This document shows positions 24,115-36,216 of a stretch of 64,000 bases of DNA, in pieces (the first letter of the stretch is position 1; every line of letters starts with the position of its first letter). The notes under the pieces are model-generated. The model made no database searches. It saw nothing but the letters and a program-made list of their open reading frames with translations, and was not told the origin of the DNA. The position numbers were made by a program, and so were the translations under genes. Source of the DNA: Phycomyces blakesleeanus NRRL 1555(-) (taxonomy: Eukaryota > Mucoromycota > Mucoromycetes > Mucorales > Phycomycetaceae); NCBI RefSeq assembly GCF_001638985.1, contig NW_017265138.1, positions 930,001 through 994,000 of the forward strand, given 5' to 3'.

Positions 24115-25663
24115 TGATAATACCAGCCTATACATCCACATTCATTTACTATCCCTATCCGCCCCCCATTATTTCATAATTCGTCGTTTCCTCTATATCT
24201 CTTTATATTTCCTTTTTTTCTATAACTCTTTATATTTCTTTATTTCTTTATCTCCCTTTACCTCTACCTCTTTATCCTCTTCTTCTTCCTCCCTTTCTCT
24301 CTCTCTCTCTCTCTCTCTCTACTGCCGATTAATCATTCCAATTGAATTGCTGGTAACAAAATTGGATCCAACTCTTGTATGCAGTAACGATTAAAAAGAA
24401 GTCGTGTTACGCTTACCTGGATCTTTATTCCTCTACTTTTTTTTTGCCCATTTGTTGGATCTCTATTTTACTACTTCTTCGTACAAAAAGAAGTAAGAAA
24501 TCTACCTCTTTTTGTTTCTTCTCTTTTTTTTATATTCCTATTCCTATTATCTATTAATATCTTTATACCTTGATTATCTAAAGTATGCTTTATACATCTA
24601 AAGACACACACACAAACACAGATATATATACATATGCATATATATAGTTGAAGTGACTTTTCAATACACCTAAAATCTTCAAATACTACTATTACTACTA
24701 CTAATAATAATGAAAATGAAAATATTTAATAATTATATTGGGATTATATTATGCATTCCTTATTCATAAAGTAACATGTCCCTTTAGGAGAAATTTTGTT
24801 CAAGGTTTTAAATGAAGAAGGAAAATAAATAGCAGGGAGAACATGTAAGGATAGCTGGTGGTGGTATGTGGATTGTTTTATTGTATATAGATGCAGTACT
24901 TTACTTCAAGATACTAGACATTGATCTTCTCCGTATGTAATTCATATCTTGCGAATTTTCTTCAATATTTTCTAATTATTTAATCATAGAGCTAGCTTAG
25001 AGTTGCAATATAAGTGTTCCTTATAAAAAAATATTTCACACACAAAAAATCAACAAGCTTAGTAGAGGATCTAGTGCCTAAACCACTTTAGAGGAATAAA
25101 GACAGGTTTTGTTGTATAGTCAAATATATTAAGTTCATCATAAACTATTACACAATTAATTGGAAGTAACCTTTTGTCGTGGTTTCCATTTATGTATATA
25201 CAGGTCTACTGTGAACCTTTATACATTACATACATTACATACTTGTATGTACGTAGGTGGATGTGATAAAATATTTAGCTTTATACAGTATTGAGCAATA
25301 CTTGTATAAGACCAAGCAATATATCTGTATTTTTTTAAAATAAAAAGAAAGGCGAAATCTGTAAAAATCTTGAACAGCAGAAAAGTAATATGCTTGTGGA
25401 ACGAACATATTTTGGTTCATTTCACATATAGTATCAAAGTGTATGCTTTGGGTGCCCTCGTTCTCGATTTTTTATTTAAAAAAGATATGAACATTCTGTA
25501 CAATATTCCTTTATTTCCAAATGATACTTGTGGTCAGATTAAAAGGAAGCTATATCTAAAGGTGCTTAAATTATTTTGCATGATATATTAATATTACACC
25601 CTTTGGAACAATAAGCAGCTTGGATTATGTTTTTTTATTAATATTTTTATTTAGCTATTACAT
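24115..25663. other. Intergenic, convergent tails
   Basis: Between the GTPase stop and the stop of the minus-strand membrane protein. It holds a CT dinucleotide run (24296-24320) and otherwise AT-rich DNA. No gene seen. Confidence 0.6.
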
Positions 25664-27206
25664 TTAATAGTCATCGTAAACGCGAATATCCCCTGCCAAT
25701 ACCTTGGCTAATCCTACAGTCAGCAATACACCTACCAGTATATAGACTACCCCGACAAACACAGGAGAAATTGACTGAGGAATAGCCAATGATCTGACAA
25801 GTCTAGACGTTGCCATGCCAGCCACGATACAGAAAATCAAACACGCATATTCTGCCACAGGAATAAATGTCATTTTGAAATACTTCTTGTCATTACGGAA
25901 AGCAAGGAAGCTAACAATGGCAAACACAGCATATGCAACTGCTAGTCGCTCGGGCGATTTTGCTAAAGGGGTCAAGTAGATCTGGTTTACCAGGAACATT
26001 ACAACAAATCCAAAAGAAAATATTTGCCAGGAATTTCCCGGTTGGCACAACGCAGTAATCGTCCCATGAAAGAAAACCCATAGTTCAAGCATCATCACCC
26101 ACGACTTGTCACGATGACTCTACAATGTTGTGTAAATACACAGATAGTTCCAGTTTGCATATTTTATTCTCTGGCATATTTACTTACAGAATGTAAAAAT
26201 GTGGTAGATTGCCAGAGAAGCATGACTTGATATACAAAACCGAGATAGTGTCCCATGGTACCTTCCTATATCTCGCAAAATATCAGACTATTTTGTGCAA
26301 ACATACAACGATATGAAATTACAGTCTAAGAGAAGCAATATCAGCATCTTACCGCGGGATGGTAATGAAAATTATACACAGTACCAAAGCTTACAAGGTA
26401 GCCATGGTATTTTTTGGTAAACCAGATTACATCTTTAATCAATTCAGACTTTGGTTTACGCCCCAGCCCAAATATGATACCACGTCTAGAAAACCGAGCA
26501 GCTTACGTTACTGACCTTATTTGAATGTTTGTGAGATATTTCTGACATAACTTACGCTGGTATAGCTAGGATAAGAGCAATAACCAGTATTGCTACTACA
26601 GAACCTTGCGCAGTACCTTCTGCCACGTCTGCCGCCAAACCATCGTAAAATACATGTGTGTGAACCAATTTAAATAGGAGCATAAAACCATTCAGGTACA
26701 TCATACTCCAATTCCACCATCGATATGAATTACTCCATCCTTGTTGATCTTTCGATTTCTGAGCCTTTGCCAAGATCCACCATTGTCCAGCTTGGTGGAT
26801 ACAGTAAGCAGCCCACGCTACAACTCGTCCTGTTCGATTCGGCTCGATTAAGCGCCATGGGTAAGCAAATGGCGTGTGTTTTCCTACAGGAACAATAATA
26901 CTCATCATATTAAAAAAACACGGACACATATATACAGAATTTTATCAACCAATTGGCAGCACCTGTCCAAGTCTATAGTACATTATTACCATTGATCATA
27001 CGAGTTCCCCTAATAATAAATCGGCCTAGACCCATTTCTCCACGCTTAGGATGTGCATTAAAAAAATTGCCCCAGGTGGTAGGCAAAAGGGCAAAGAAGA
27101 CAACAAGGGTAGCAAACGCAACAGATGTTGACACGTATATCCAACGCCATGTACTTGGCTTCCATCTACTGTGAGCAGGAAGTGTTTTTGAAGAAGCAGG
27201 ATCCAT
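25664..27206 (-). CDS. Conserved-looking multi-pass membrane protein, family not recognised
   Basis: Five exons (27206-26990, 26883-26556, 26485-26353, 26265-26188, 26119-25664) join in phase to 403 residues. I count eight to ten hydrophobic segments. The first is at about residues 23-43 (WIYVSTSVAFATLVVFF) and a block of about five fills the last 150 residues. Recognisable polar motifs are YPWRLIEP, YCIHQAGQWWIL, NFHYHPAEGTMGHY and QPGNSW. The cluster of His residues around HYHP...GHY between helices could bind a metal or haem, but that is speculation. No signal peptide; the N-terminus is short and basic. The first intron (26989-26884) was chosen over a two-intron alternative because it alone keeps the phase without a weak donor. 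Function unknown. Confidence 0.75.
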
Positions 27207-28060
27207 ACAACAATTAGGTGTAAAAAAAGGGAAAAATAAAATAAAAAAATTTAGGGAAACATCAGCTTCAATGATTAAGGGTCAGAAATATATAGAATTC
27301 CCACATTATTTTATTTTTTTGTTTCTTTTTTGTTCTAATCGAATCGAATCGAATCGATCGATTGTCATTGAAGTTATTGCTGCTGCTGATGAAAAACCAA
27401 AAAACACACACACACAAATTTGAGTTTAATTTCGGGGGGTTCTGTTTTTGTGGACACTACTGCTTTTTTTTCAGATAAGATTTAATTTTTATATTCAGGA
27501 ACTCAAAGTAGGGGTATTCAACAGACTTTTAAGTTTTTATATTTGTATTTTTGAGTTTTAACTTTAAAAATGATTGGCTTAATTTAGTCTAAAAGCGTCA
27601 AAGTCTAAAAAAAGTCTAAGCGGCTCTTATTGGCCAATCTTCATCAATTGGTAATTGCGCCGAGAGTTGGATAAGCAATACATTATGCCATCCAATACTA
27701 CTTTGAATATTATTAAAATGTAATAGAGTATAGCTATAGCCTTGAACAATCGGTAAGGACAAACGAAGATTAATTTTACTGTTTTGACCTGTTCACACCT
27801 GCTATTGACGGAGAACGTGAATATAGATATTTAGCAAGTTTGTTTAAATTTAAACACACACACACACAGGGCAAACTTTGTGAGGGCATGGAACTTAATT
27901 ATAAATCATACCTGAGAACAGTGTCTAATATGTGTACATTTACAATTCTCACGTGGAATACCTAGCTGGGTGCACCTAGCCAGCCTCAGAGAAAGTAAAA
28001 ATTCTCGAATCTCCAAGAATTGATTTTGTTGCTAGAGAATTAGAATCAATCGCTTTCAAC
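27207..28060. promoter_or_regulatory. Divergent intergenic region
   Basis: Between the membrane protein (-) and the F-box gene (+). It holds a GAATC pentamer run (27337-27360), an A/C run (27405-27416) and a second CA run (27855-27868). No gene seen. Confidence 0.5.
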
Positions 28061-29905
28061 ATGATTGCTTCCGGATTATCCTTCGAGATCCTTTTTTCAG
28101 TAGCATCTCTACTCACAACTAAAGATAAATTGTGCTGTACTTTAGTTTGTAGCTCATGGAAAGCACCATTTCAAGATGCTCTGTGGAGCACAGTGGATAT
28201 TAGCGGTTATGAAAAGCTAGATGCAATGTGTAATTTAATTCTCCAACCAAATGTCTATCTGCAAAATGGCCATCGAGTACGAAAATTGCTTTTTAACAAA
28301 GGAGTAGCAACAAGCGAATCCCAGCTACTGAAGATCCAGCAATATTTCTGCAACATTGAGTATCTAAAGATCCGCCTAGGAAACTTGACCCAATACAAAA
28401 CAGCTGTCGTATCTGCCGATTGGAGTCTTTGGAGAACATTGACACATTTGGATATATATGTATCTGGCTTAAATTCTGAAAACGAACCTCGAGATGTATT
28501 ACATATCGTCTCTTTCCTGCCTGCCCTTAGGCGATTCGATCTTACCGACAAATATTATACCCTAAGACTACCATATACTTTGCAAGATTTTGAAAATTTT
28601 CACGCGTATTTACCACGACTAGAATACCTAGCTATGGATTTTTTAACTAAAAAAATATCATTTGAAGAGGTTTTGCAGGCGAACATAATACCCACAACCG
28701 TCTTGACCACAGTAAATCTTTTTAATCGAAGAATGGATCATGGATGGCTCTATTATTGTGCACTTAAGTATCCGAATGTACACACCTTTGGATGGAGAGC
28801 GGACTGTAGACAAGACGCAACTGAACAAGAGCAAGAACAAGCCATGTCCATGATTTCATCTTTTACATCATTCTTCCCACACCTGCATACCTTATTTTTC
28901 AGAGAGCTCCTAACAATTGACTTGCGACACACAATACTCTGGAAGCTTCTGTGTCAAGCTGGTGTATATCCCAAGCATTTACATTATGATTTAGAGTGGA
29001 TGGATAGTTCACCATATCAATCCAGAAGAACCTTGAGTAACGGAATGTATTCTTGCTCAGAACATCTCGAGACTCTCTCACTCACAAGCTTTAATCATAA
29101 CTTTCTTCTTACTCACTCACTCTTAACGCTTGGCGAGTTTCCTCGACTTGTTGACTTGCGTATTATGCTGAATCGAGCAAGTATATTTTTCGATGTAATT
29201 CTTGATCAATGCATTTCTCTCAAATCACTCAAGTTGGATAATTGTCTTGTTATTTTCGACTCTGCCACGCCCGAAAACTCGGCAAAGCATGGGTTGCGCC
29301 AGATCGAGATTTGTCACTTAAAGGTCGGCCCGAAAATCTTCCACTATATTTCCGTTCGCTGTCAAGAGTTAGACCACCTCAGTTTGAATGAAATGCGGAT
29401 AGTAGGATCAATGTCCAAAGATTCTGGCGCTTTGTACCTGAATATGCCCTACACTTGTCTCAAGCTACTAAAGCTTAATAATGTGTATTTCTATTCTTCT
29501 GACAACGAATATGACAAAGACCTTATCAAAATATTTTGTATCGAACAAAGCGATTCTTCTGTCACAAATGCACTTAAGAATATCAAGACCTTTGAGCGAT
29601 ACCCTATATGTGTTTTAGCAGGATTGTGGTTCTACTATTGTTTGAACCGATCTGAAGGAAACTTGGCTGCCAAAATACGAATACTGAATCCAGACGAGAT
29701 CGATTTTGCGCAAAAATATTTCAAGTCTTTCCGAAACAAAATGATTGGATCTCCCATAAATCTTTTCGGGACATCGAGAGAATTCCATTCAATTGAGGAA
29801 CGTACCTGGAAGGATGATCTTGTTAAAGGACATGTTCGATTTTTCTGTAAATATATGAGCGAACTTTCCATCGATAATGTGCCATTTTGCAAGAATACGA
29901 CATAA
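28061..29905 (+). CDS. F-box protein with degenerate leucine-rich repeats
   Basis: A single uninterrupted exon of 614 codons from ATG 28061. Residues about 4-45 match an F-box (LSFEILFSVASLLTTKDKL, then LVCSSWKAPFQDALW), which would bind Skp1 in an SCF ubiquitin ligase. The rest consists of irregular Leu-rich segments of the kind that form the substrate-binding arc in F-box/LRR proteins (for example LEYLAMDFLTKK, SLKSLKLDNCLV, LDHLSLNEMRIV). Large lineage-specific families of such intronless F-box/LRR genes are common in Mucoromycota. No substrate can be proposed. Confidence 0.85.
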   Translation: MIASGLSFEILFSVASLLTTKDKLCCTLVCSSWKAPFQDALWSTVDISGYEKLDAMCNLILQPNVYLQNGHRVRKLLFNKGVATSESQLLKIQQYFCNIEYLKIRLGNLTQYKTAVVSADWSLWRTLTHLDIYVSGLNSENEPRDVLHIVSFLPALRRFDLTDKYYTLRLPYTLQDFENFHAYLPRLEYLAMDFLTKKISFEEVLQANIIPTTVLTTVNLFNRRMDHGWLYYCALKYPNVHTFGWRADCRQDATEQEQEQAMSMISSFTSFFPHLHTLFFRELLTIDLRHTILWKLLCQAGVYPKHLHYDLEWMDSSPYQSRRTLSNGMYSCSEHLETLSLTSFNHNFLLTHSLLTLGEFPRLVDLRIMLNRASIFFDVILDQCISLKSLKLDNCLVIFDSATPENSAKHGLRQIEICHLKVGPKIFHYISVRCQELDHLSLNEMRIVGSMSKDSGALYLNMPYTCLKLLKLNNVYFYSSDNEYDKDLIKIFCIEQSDSSVTNALKNIKTFERYPICVLAGLWFYYCLNRSEGNLAAKIRILNPDEIDFAQKYFKSFRNKMIGSPINLFGTSREFHSIEERTWKDDLVKGHVRFFCKYMSELSIDNVPFCKNTT

Positions 29906-30136
29906 ACCAACCAACCAATGAATAAACAAACAAGGCATTATCGTATCTTTGTATATCTATATGATTATATCCTTGTCCCCTTTTTATTGTATCACATTGA
30001 ATTTTATTACACGTTTGCTAAAAGAAAAAAAAATAAAGATACCTAGCTTTTTTATATATATTAAAAAAAAGCAGGAGAATAGAAGAGGTATTATTTACAA
30101 AAAAAAAGACTTATTATTTTGCATTGTTAATGCTGT

Positions 30137-33100
30137 TTAATTATCTTCAAGGTCAACCATTGAAGGAGAATCAAGTGAAGGAGGAACAAAAGCCGCTTGA
30201 GAAGATGAATCGACAGGTGTAGATAGCTGCTTTACTTTTTTTGCAATGGCCTATGGCATCTTAAAATAAGAAAGCCACCTCCTACCAGACTTATGCCTCC
30301 TGTCTCACCTTTTTCTCTTTAGCTTCCAGCTTAGCCTGTCGCTCTTGCTCTTTCATCTCGTCCCTAAGCTTACGCTTCTGTTCCTTTTCAGCCATCCTTT
30401 GAGCCCTCTCTTCTAATTTCTGGCGTTTCTTTTCTGCACGCTCAGCTTTCTCGGCTTTGATTTCTTCTAACGGTCGCTTCCTTTTTGATTTTTTACTGTC
30501 AGCCCCATTCCCGGAACCACCGCCGGAAGAGCTTCCGTCCTTGGCTGTCTTCTTCCTTCCGATACCGCTGTTCTTATTAATAGGTGGATATCGAGGTCTG
30601 TTTCGGTTTCTAGGCAAGTATTCATCCTCAACTAGTCCATGAGGAGTATCGGCTAGTTTCTTCCGGAAGATAGGCTGTAAAAGCCCAATTAATTCCTTTT
30701 CACTAGTAAGAGGTGTGAATGGAGGCGGAGGGGGATATTTCGGTAGCGGTTCTAGATAGAAAATGTCAATAAGAATATATATAAAAAATACATAATATGT
30801 ATATGTGCACGATATTACCATTATTTGCACTGTATTTTTGTTTATTTGTTTCGCAATACACAAAAGAACCAGGATTTAGTTTATCATTTCTTATTGATAT
30901 TCATAAACTTACATGCTTGTACTCTTTGCTTTTTCCTTATTCCCACCAAACCACAAGCGCGAGGGAATCTTGTAAAAAATAATAATACGACTTTAGTTTT
31001 TGGATTGTTCTTTAAAATAATAATAATAATGAGAATATATTCTCAGTACACTTACCGGGTAGGCGCCTAAGTTAAAATCTCTTTCTAGACCAAGCTCTTT
31101 GAATCCAAAATAGTCCTCACCAAGATCTTCGCCAAAAGAACCACTAATGTATGTGTAAATACTTTTTTTGTGAGCAGAATATTTGTGGTTTTATGACTGA
31201 GACATTTAACTTACGTTATGAATGTTTCTTCATCTTGTAAGAGTGCATCTGTATCTACACTACATTTATCTGTAGATCCCTAATAGAAATATAAATATAC
31301 ACACGCACATATGTATATACTTATATTAATAATCATTATATGTAAATAACTTTAAGAAATTACCGATAGTATATCTTGGTAGGAAGAATCAAGTTTTCTA
31401 TGCAAATCTTCCAATCGAGTGCCAAACCGTTCAATATCATCATGTATGTATGATTCTAAAGCTCGAATGGAAGGGACTCCATTTTCGTATAAAGTATGCA
31501 TAATAATTTCCTGAGCAATGTCAATACACCTTTATATGCTAATATAAAAACACGCTTACCTCGCCATTCATCTGACGACCATAGTCGTCCCAGTACGTCC
31601 GAAGTGTTTTTCCAACGTTAAGTAGATAATCTGACATCATGTCCGTAAGCACGTTCAACGCGCCGGTATGAGCTCCCTCAAAACCAGCATGAGCGAGCAA
31701 TTTAGCAACGGTTCTTTGTGTAAGTTGTTGGCTGGAATCCTGGTTCATAATGAGAGGTGGTATCGCCTTATGTGAGGCAGGTTTAGGCGGCAGCGAAGAT
31801 GAAGGCAAGTGCGGTTGTGTAGATGTAGAAGGATTAGAAGTATAGGCAGGCTTTACGGGCGCTGGTTTTGCAAAGACAAATTCAGAGGTTAAAACAGGAT
31901 CGACCGCATCCAAAGGTATAGAAGCAAATGTCGATATCTTTATATATATATAAAAAAGCAAAAGAAAAAAGGAAAAACAGATACGTAGATAAATAAATAT
32001 AAATTTTGTCAGTAAGATCCACAAATCCAGACAAATTAATATATCAATTCGTGTTAAAAACAAGTACTATTTTATTTTTAACGTCGTTTCTTACCGGTAC
32101 ATTGTTACGAACGGCATTACATTTGTTGTACACTGTACGTATGTGTTGCATCTCATGAAGATTTCGATCAATCAGCTTATTTAATCCATGTTTTGGGAAA
32201 GATGTACATGGATACACATCCAGGGAAACATCAGTATAACCCTTTGGTCGTGAAGACGTAGCCTCAAACCCTGTATCGTCAAATCGTGACATACGAGAAG
32301 ATTGCTTCCCCCGTTTCGGTTCATCTTCAATAAACTCTTCAGGTACACCAGCAATTTCAGGGATTCCACTAGATATGATGTATTCAGGCAAAAATAAATC
32401 TGTACGAGTATCGTCGTCTTGTTCAGTTTTTGGCTTTGCTATTTTCCGTGAAAAAAAAGCATCAAGGTTTTCTTCGTCGCTAAGATTTATATCGAATTCA
32501 TCGTAAAGACTCGCATTTCCTCCTCTTCTCTCTGTCCACTGTGAAAATGTATCCGCTGTACATCTAACTAATCTTTGGGTTACTTGTGGAGTAGAATGCA
32601 CGTGTTCCAGCATGGCAAACCGCTCCATATCTAGAGGGGATCGTAAAATTGCCTCTCTGTCTCCAAATGAGAATTGGTATTGCTTCTCTATATCAGACTG
32701 CAAAACTAGTTAATTAAACCATTTGATACTTATTTACAACCAGCTACACTCACCGTCATTTTTGCTCTCGTCTTCTTAGTCATGTCTCGCCACACTTGGT
32801 CCTGTAGCTCTCCCACATCACCATCAATTTCTGCGCCCACATTCTTTTCTTCCTGTTCCAGGTCGATCTCCACCACAACTCCATTCTGATTTTTAAGTTG
32901 CTTCCCTCCATAGTTTTTATGCGACACGCCATTTTCTGACACGGAATGGCCTCTGTTGTTTTCATCCTTACCAGGACCCATATTCACTCCATCTCCTACT
33001 CCATGCGACGCTGAATTTGATCCGCATGTTAAAGATCTCTCTCGAGAACCACGTGCTGCCAAATTATCGTGATTTGCTGATGTAGAACCTCTTTGTTTCG

Positions 33101-35306
33101 ATGCAGTAGGATGCTTCTGTGATCCAGGTGCCTAGATAGAAATGATAATAATAATAAAATCATTCCTATTAGGTTACAAGCATTAGTATATCACTGTTGA
33201 CATACCTTTCTAAATGCACGATGAGATTCAGTATCTTCTTCTTCACTTGGCTCATCAATCTCATCATCAATTTCAGCCTCAGGCCTTTCCTTGATCGAGA
33301 TATCTGGTACTCGAGACAATAGTTTGTCAGTCTTTCTTCGCATTGCTATGGCATGTTTACGATATTCGCTTGCCTAATAATTATATTTAGTCACTTATTT
33401 TTTCGTTAGGATTTACATACAGGATTTGTGTTGTATATCAAGCAGTTTTCATAAATCAGATGGAGATCTTCGGAAAACTCCTTTTTAGACTTATAATTCA
33501 AGGACTTTAACTTTTTGGTGATTGTTCCCAGATCCATGGGTCGTTTAATAACTAAAAGGTATAGAAATACAGATTATTAATATTGTTATTTATTATTTTA
33601 TTTTATTTTATAATAGAATGTATACCTACCTTCGAAATAGTCTGGGGCCTCTCTTTTGCTGACTTTATTAAGAAAAGGAGTTGAATGTTCCTAAGGTTAC
33701 TCCGGATCACGACCACTGCCCGTTAACAAATAATCCACAAATCTATGCCTATATATATTACTCACCGTATAATTCTTGAGATCATTCAATACTTTCTCAC
33801 ACGCCTCATACAGTTCCTCTTGACCCGGTCTTTCATCATTTGCCTACATTCCAAATAATGCACACATACACACATGCACGGCATTTACAAGCTGGTCAAA
33901 ATACAATTGGGCTCTAGAAACGCAAAATTACCCATTTTGATCTGTGAGGTCTAAAGTCAGATAAGAGATTCTGAAGATCCCGGTCTGAAAGAGATGTCTG
34001 CTGTCTGTTGGCTGCTATTCCCTGCAGTAGATACTATAATGTGGAGTCGAGTCGCATCAGATTCTTTCCCCTTACTTCATGTGTCTTACAACAAAAGAGT
34101 CGATTTCTTCTTCTTTTACCTTGAGATTGAAGTTTCCATTTGCATTGAATATAGCAAGCTGCAATTACGTATATGTATACATACATACACATACATACAT
34201 ATATACATACATATGTTGTTTAACACCAATTGGTTCAGTGGGTTCTTTATGTCTGCTCATTCCCTACCGACTGATCTTCAGCATTATCTTTTTCTTCTTC
34301 CTCATTTAATTCCTCTTGTGCTTCGAATTCCTAACAAGTTAATTAGACCATCGCAAGTAGAGTAACTTTAGCTTAAACTGTATTTATAATAATAGTAATA
34401 TAAAGTACCTGTAACTTCTTCTGTTCAATCATTGCTGCCTGGTCGTATTCAAGGGTTTGGTAGATCTCTCTAATTGGCACTTTTTCTACTTGCTCAATTG
34501 GAATTGTACCTAATGAAGAAGGTGGTTCTACTTTGATAGCTATTGTAGCATATACACGCGATCAACAACCATTTGATGTTTCAAGCTTTTTTATTCTTTC
34601 ATTCTTCCTTTTTTTTTTTTAAGAAAAAAAAAGAGAAGGAAAGCAATGCATGCTTGACAATAGGCTACGCACCTGGCTCATTATCTGTTTCTTCGTCTGG
34701 ATTTTGTGAAGAATTGGGCGTCTTTGCATGGTTTGTTTCTTTAAGATTAGTAAGGGCCTTTTTCCGCTGTATTGATGCTTCCGCAACTGCAGCAGGATCT
34801 GGAATTTGTAAGTGGCGCGCGGACTCGCATAATTGGGCGAGATCAAGGTGTAAATTGCGACAGCATGGGCGATTGGAGTGATAAAGATGAGGTATGAACT
34901 TTTCAAAGATCATAGAGCGTATGCGGAATGCAACAATTTCAGGTTCAGTTATGGTATCGTTGGCAACCGAGACTCCATAATCTCGGGCAGGTGACATGAA
35001 GGCTAGCCAAGTTGTGAATGTTTCTACAGCACTTTCGAAATAGAGCGTCTCAGGACCAGTAAGAAATTCTGAATGAAGATTGTTTTTGAAGATATCTTTT
35101 GCGAGAACATAAGATAGTTGATTCCATGGTGGTAGCCGCGATGGGGGCGTGTTGTTTCCTACTAAAGCCATCACTAATACTCCTCTGTCGTGCAATCGTT
35201 GAGGTGGAATAGGCTTATTGATAGAGACAAAAAGGTGTTCGACAGTGAAGACGACGTCGGTTGCTAGTGATGATCCGTTATGGCTCGGGATGTCTGCCTT
35301 TGCCAC
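30137..35306 (-). CDS. SPT7: SPT7-like SAGA subunit (bromodomain plus histone fold)
   Basis: About eighteen exons: 35306-34673, 34539-34409, 34330-34268, 34158-34120, 34021-33932, 33843-33766, 33690-33630, 33551-33421, 33373-33206, 33131-32754, 32697-32095, 31937-31560, 31510-31364, 31279-31215, 31143-31056, 30968-30923, 30751-30309, 30250-30137. The model has about 1218 residues against 1332 in yeast Spt7. A conserved block ([20 protein letters not shown]) precedes a bromodomain at about residues 325-440, with the acetyl-lysine-reading Asn in IYNTNP. A histone-fold segment lies near residues 860-915 ([19 protein letters not shown]). The tail has a PPPPPF stretch and a Lys/Glu-rich coiled coil. 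Spt7 scaffolds the SAGA co-activator. One junction is uncertain. The strong donor at 30912 is out of phase with the next exon, while the weaker donor at 30922 is in phase. Expression probably shares control with the divergent bZIP gene. Confidence 0.9.
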
Positions 35307-35474
35307 CTACTTTTTTGTTGGTTCTGCTTCTTCTCTCGATAACTCTTGCTCTTTTTCCTTTCTCGCGTTGTTTGAATGTTTGCTGGATGTGGCCCGTGAC
35401 TTGCGGGTTTGCGTCGTGGCACGTGAGGGAGTGGTTATCAGCCATGGATCGATTTTCACTCTTTCTTTTCTACA
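35307..35474. promoter_or_regulatory. Compact bidirectional promoter of SPT7 (-) and bZIP gene (+)
   Basis: Only 168 bp separate the two start codons, so both 5' UTRs and core promoters must share it. It includes GTGGCACGTGAGG (an E-box CACGTG at about 35420) and TTGCTCTTTTTCC-type pyrimidine tracts. Confidence 0.6.
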
Positions 35475-36216
35475 ATGTCGTTTATCTCTTCGCTAAACCT
35501 TTTGGGCGCAGAATCCCCAGCGCCTATCTCAGAGGACACTTTTACGGATGAATTGGCTTTGTGGGCCAATGCTCAGTTTACCTTTGATACTGCACCTGGT
35601 ACAGCCCTACTAGACGACCTTCCTTCTAAACCAGAGAGTGTCCAATCTGAAGGCCAAACCGACTTTTTTCAGAATTTACACAATTTTGGAGAGATTGGTA
35701 ACAATAATACACCTATGAAATACCCCAAATACAGATTGCTTATTGAAAGTCTTAGGCTCAGAAGGACACTCAGACCAAAATGTAATGGAACCTTACATGG
35801 CAAACACATATATCCTGCCTCAAATCCAACAATCTGACCATCACCGTCTACCAAGGCTAGCACCTGCTTCCGCCATCAAGGGGGGAGATCCCAAACATAT
35901 CCTTCCTAGTATATCTACATACACCCCCTCTGCAGCAAAGAAGCGTCAGAATACTGAAGACGAGGCCAATGAGACCCTTAGTGTCGAGGACGACAAACGT
36001 CGACGCAATACAGCTGCCTCTGCCCGTTTCCGACAGAAGAAGAAAATGCGAGAACAGGCTCTCGAACTGACCGCCAAGGAAATGACAGCAAAGACGGAGA
36101 GACTGGAGAACCGAGTCAAAGAGCTTGAAATGGAGGCTAAATGGCTCCGTGCTCTTGTGGTAGAAAAAGACGTCAAGCTCCTATCCTCTAAGAAGACTTT
36201 GGAACAATCATCCTAG
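35475..36216 (+). CDS. bZIP transcription factor (METR/cys-3/Gcn4 type)
   Basis: Two exons (35475-35697 and 35756-36216) separated by a 58-nt intron join in phase 1 to 227 residues. The C-terminal half has a basic region with the bZIP signature N-x7-R (RRRNTAASARFRQKKKMRE). A leucine-zipper heptad series follows (LELTAKEM, ERLENRVKELEMEAKWL, then LRALVVEK). The alanine/serine-rich NTAASARFR core is of the type in sulphur- and amino-acid-control factors such as cys-3/MetR. The acidic N-terminal half may be an activation domain. Specific targets are inference only. The E-box in its own promoter is not the expected cys-3-type site. Confidence 0.9.
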
